NCBI GenBank assembly: GCA_900770205.1
Contig: CAAGJV010000016.1
Span: 1 to 13,838, forward strand
DNA length: 13,838 bases
Origin: Desulfovibrionaceae bacterium
Lineage (GTDB): Bacteria > Desulfobacterota > Desulfovibrionia > Desulfovibrionales > Desulfovibrionaceae
Direction: 5' to 3'
Under the pieces are notes generated by a model, which worked only from the letters and a program-made list of their open reading frames with translations, had not been told where the DNA came from and did not search any database. Made by a program: the position numbers and the translations under genes. Shown here one piece after another: positions 13,827 through 13,838 of the stretch (the first letter of the stretch is position 1; every line of letters begins with the position of its first letter).

Positions 13827-13838
13827 AGATCGGAAGAG
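13827..13838. other. Probable Illumina adapter remnant at the sequence end
   Basis: The terminal AGATCGGAAGAG is identical to the first 12 bases of the common Illumina TruSeq read-through adapter. It sits flush with the end of the sequence, where untrimmed adapter would be left by an assembler. Translating it would add the residues LFRS to the ribonuclease frame. A chance match of 12 bases at exactly this place is very unlikely, so these bases should not be treated as genomic. Confidence 0.88.

Noticed and set aside
1..13838. Mobile elements, CRISPR arrays, tRNA or rRNA genes, toxin-antitoxin or phage genes
   Set aside because: Nothing resembling transposases, integrases, regularly spaced repeats or structured RNA genes was seen. 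All large open frames resolve into housekeeping or metabolic families.

Overview
The window looks like chromosomal DNA of a Gram-negative, Desulfovibrionaceae-like bacterium. This is inferred from protein character and from the gene set: arginine decarboxylase, carboxy(nor)spermidine dehydrogenase, SlyX and carboxy(nor)spermidine decarboxylase side by side, moderate G+C, SecA with a zinc-finger tail, and an RlpA lipoprotein. Genus and species cannot be fixed by reading. There are no rRNA or tRNA genes, transposons or CRISPR arrays. Coding is dense; the longest gap is about 250 bases.

Layout. Left block: secA (minus strand, complete; its stop codon is the first three bases) faces away from rlpA (plus) across a 249-base region with a candidate secA promoter and short palindromes. 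rlpA converges on dinB (minus) with three bases between their stops. dinB is divergent from speA across a regulatory-looking gap with two inverted repeats and a TTGACA box.

Centre: a plus-strand run of speA, a saccharopine-dehydrogenase-like carboxy(nor)spermidine synthase, slyX, nspC and tag. Together these encode arginine to agmatine, then condensation of a diamine with aspartate semialdehyde and decarboxylation to spermidine (or norspermidine). The agmatine-to-putrescine enzyme is not here. Intrinsic terminators lie after speA, after the synthase and after tag, so the pathway is divided into separately controllable segments.

Right block, all minus strand: an RNB-family exoribonuclease (5' end missing), an M23 endopeptidase with a long Lys/Ser-rich tail, and two overlapping CrcB/FluC fluoride-channel genes. 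The M23 and FluC genes are spaced as one operon, possibly continuing from the ribonuclease.

Assembly note: the last 12 bases (13827-13838) match the start of the common Illumina adapter and are probably not genomic. The ribonuclease is therefore truncated at an assembly end. No clearly novel biological system is evident. The most interesting biology is the interrupted spermidine operon with its palindromes, the non-identical FluC pair, and the basic tail on the M23 protein.
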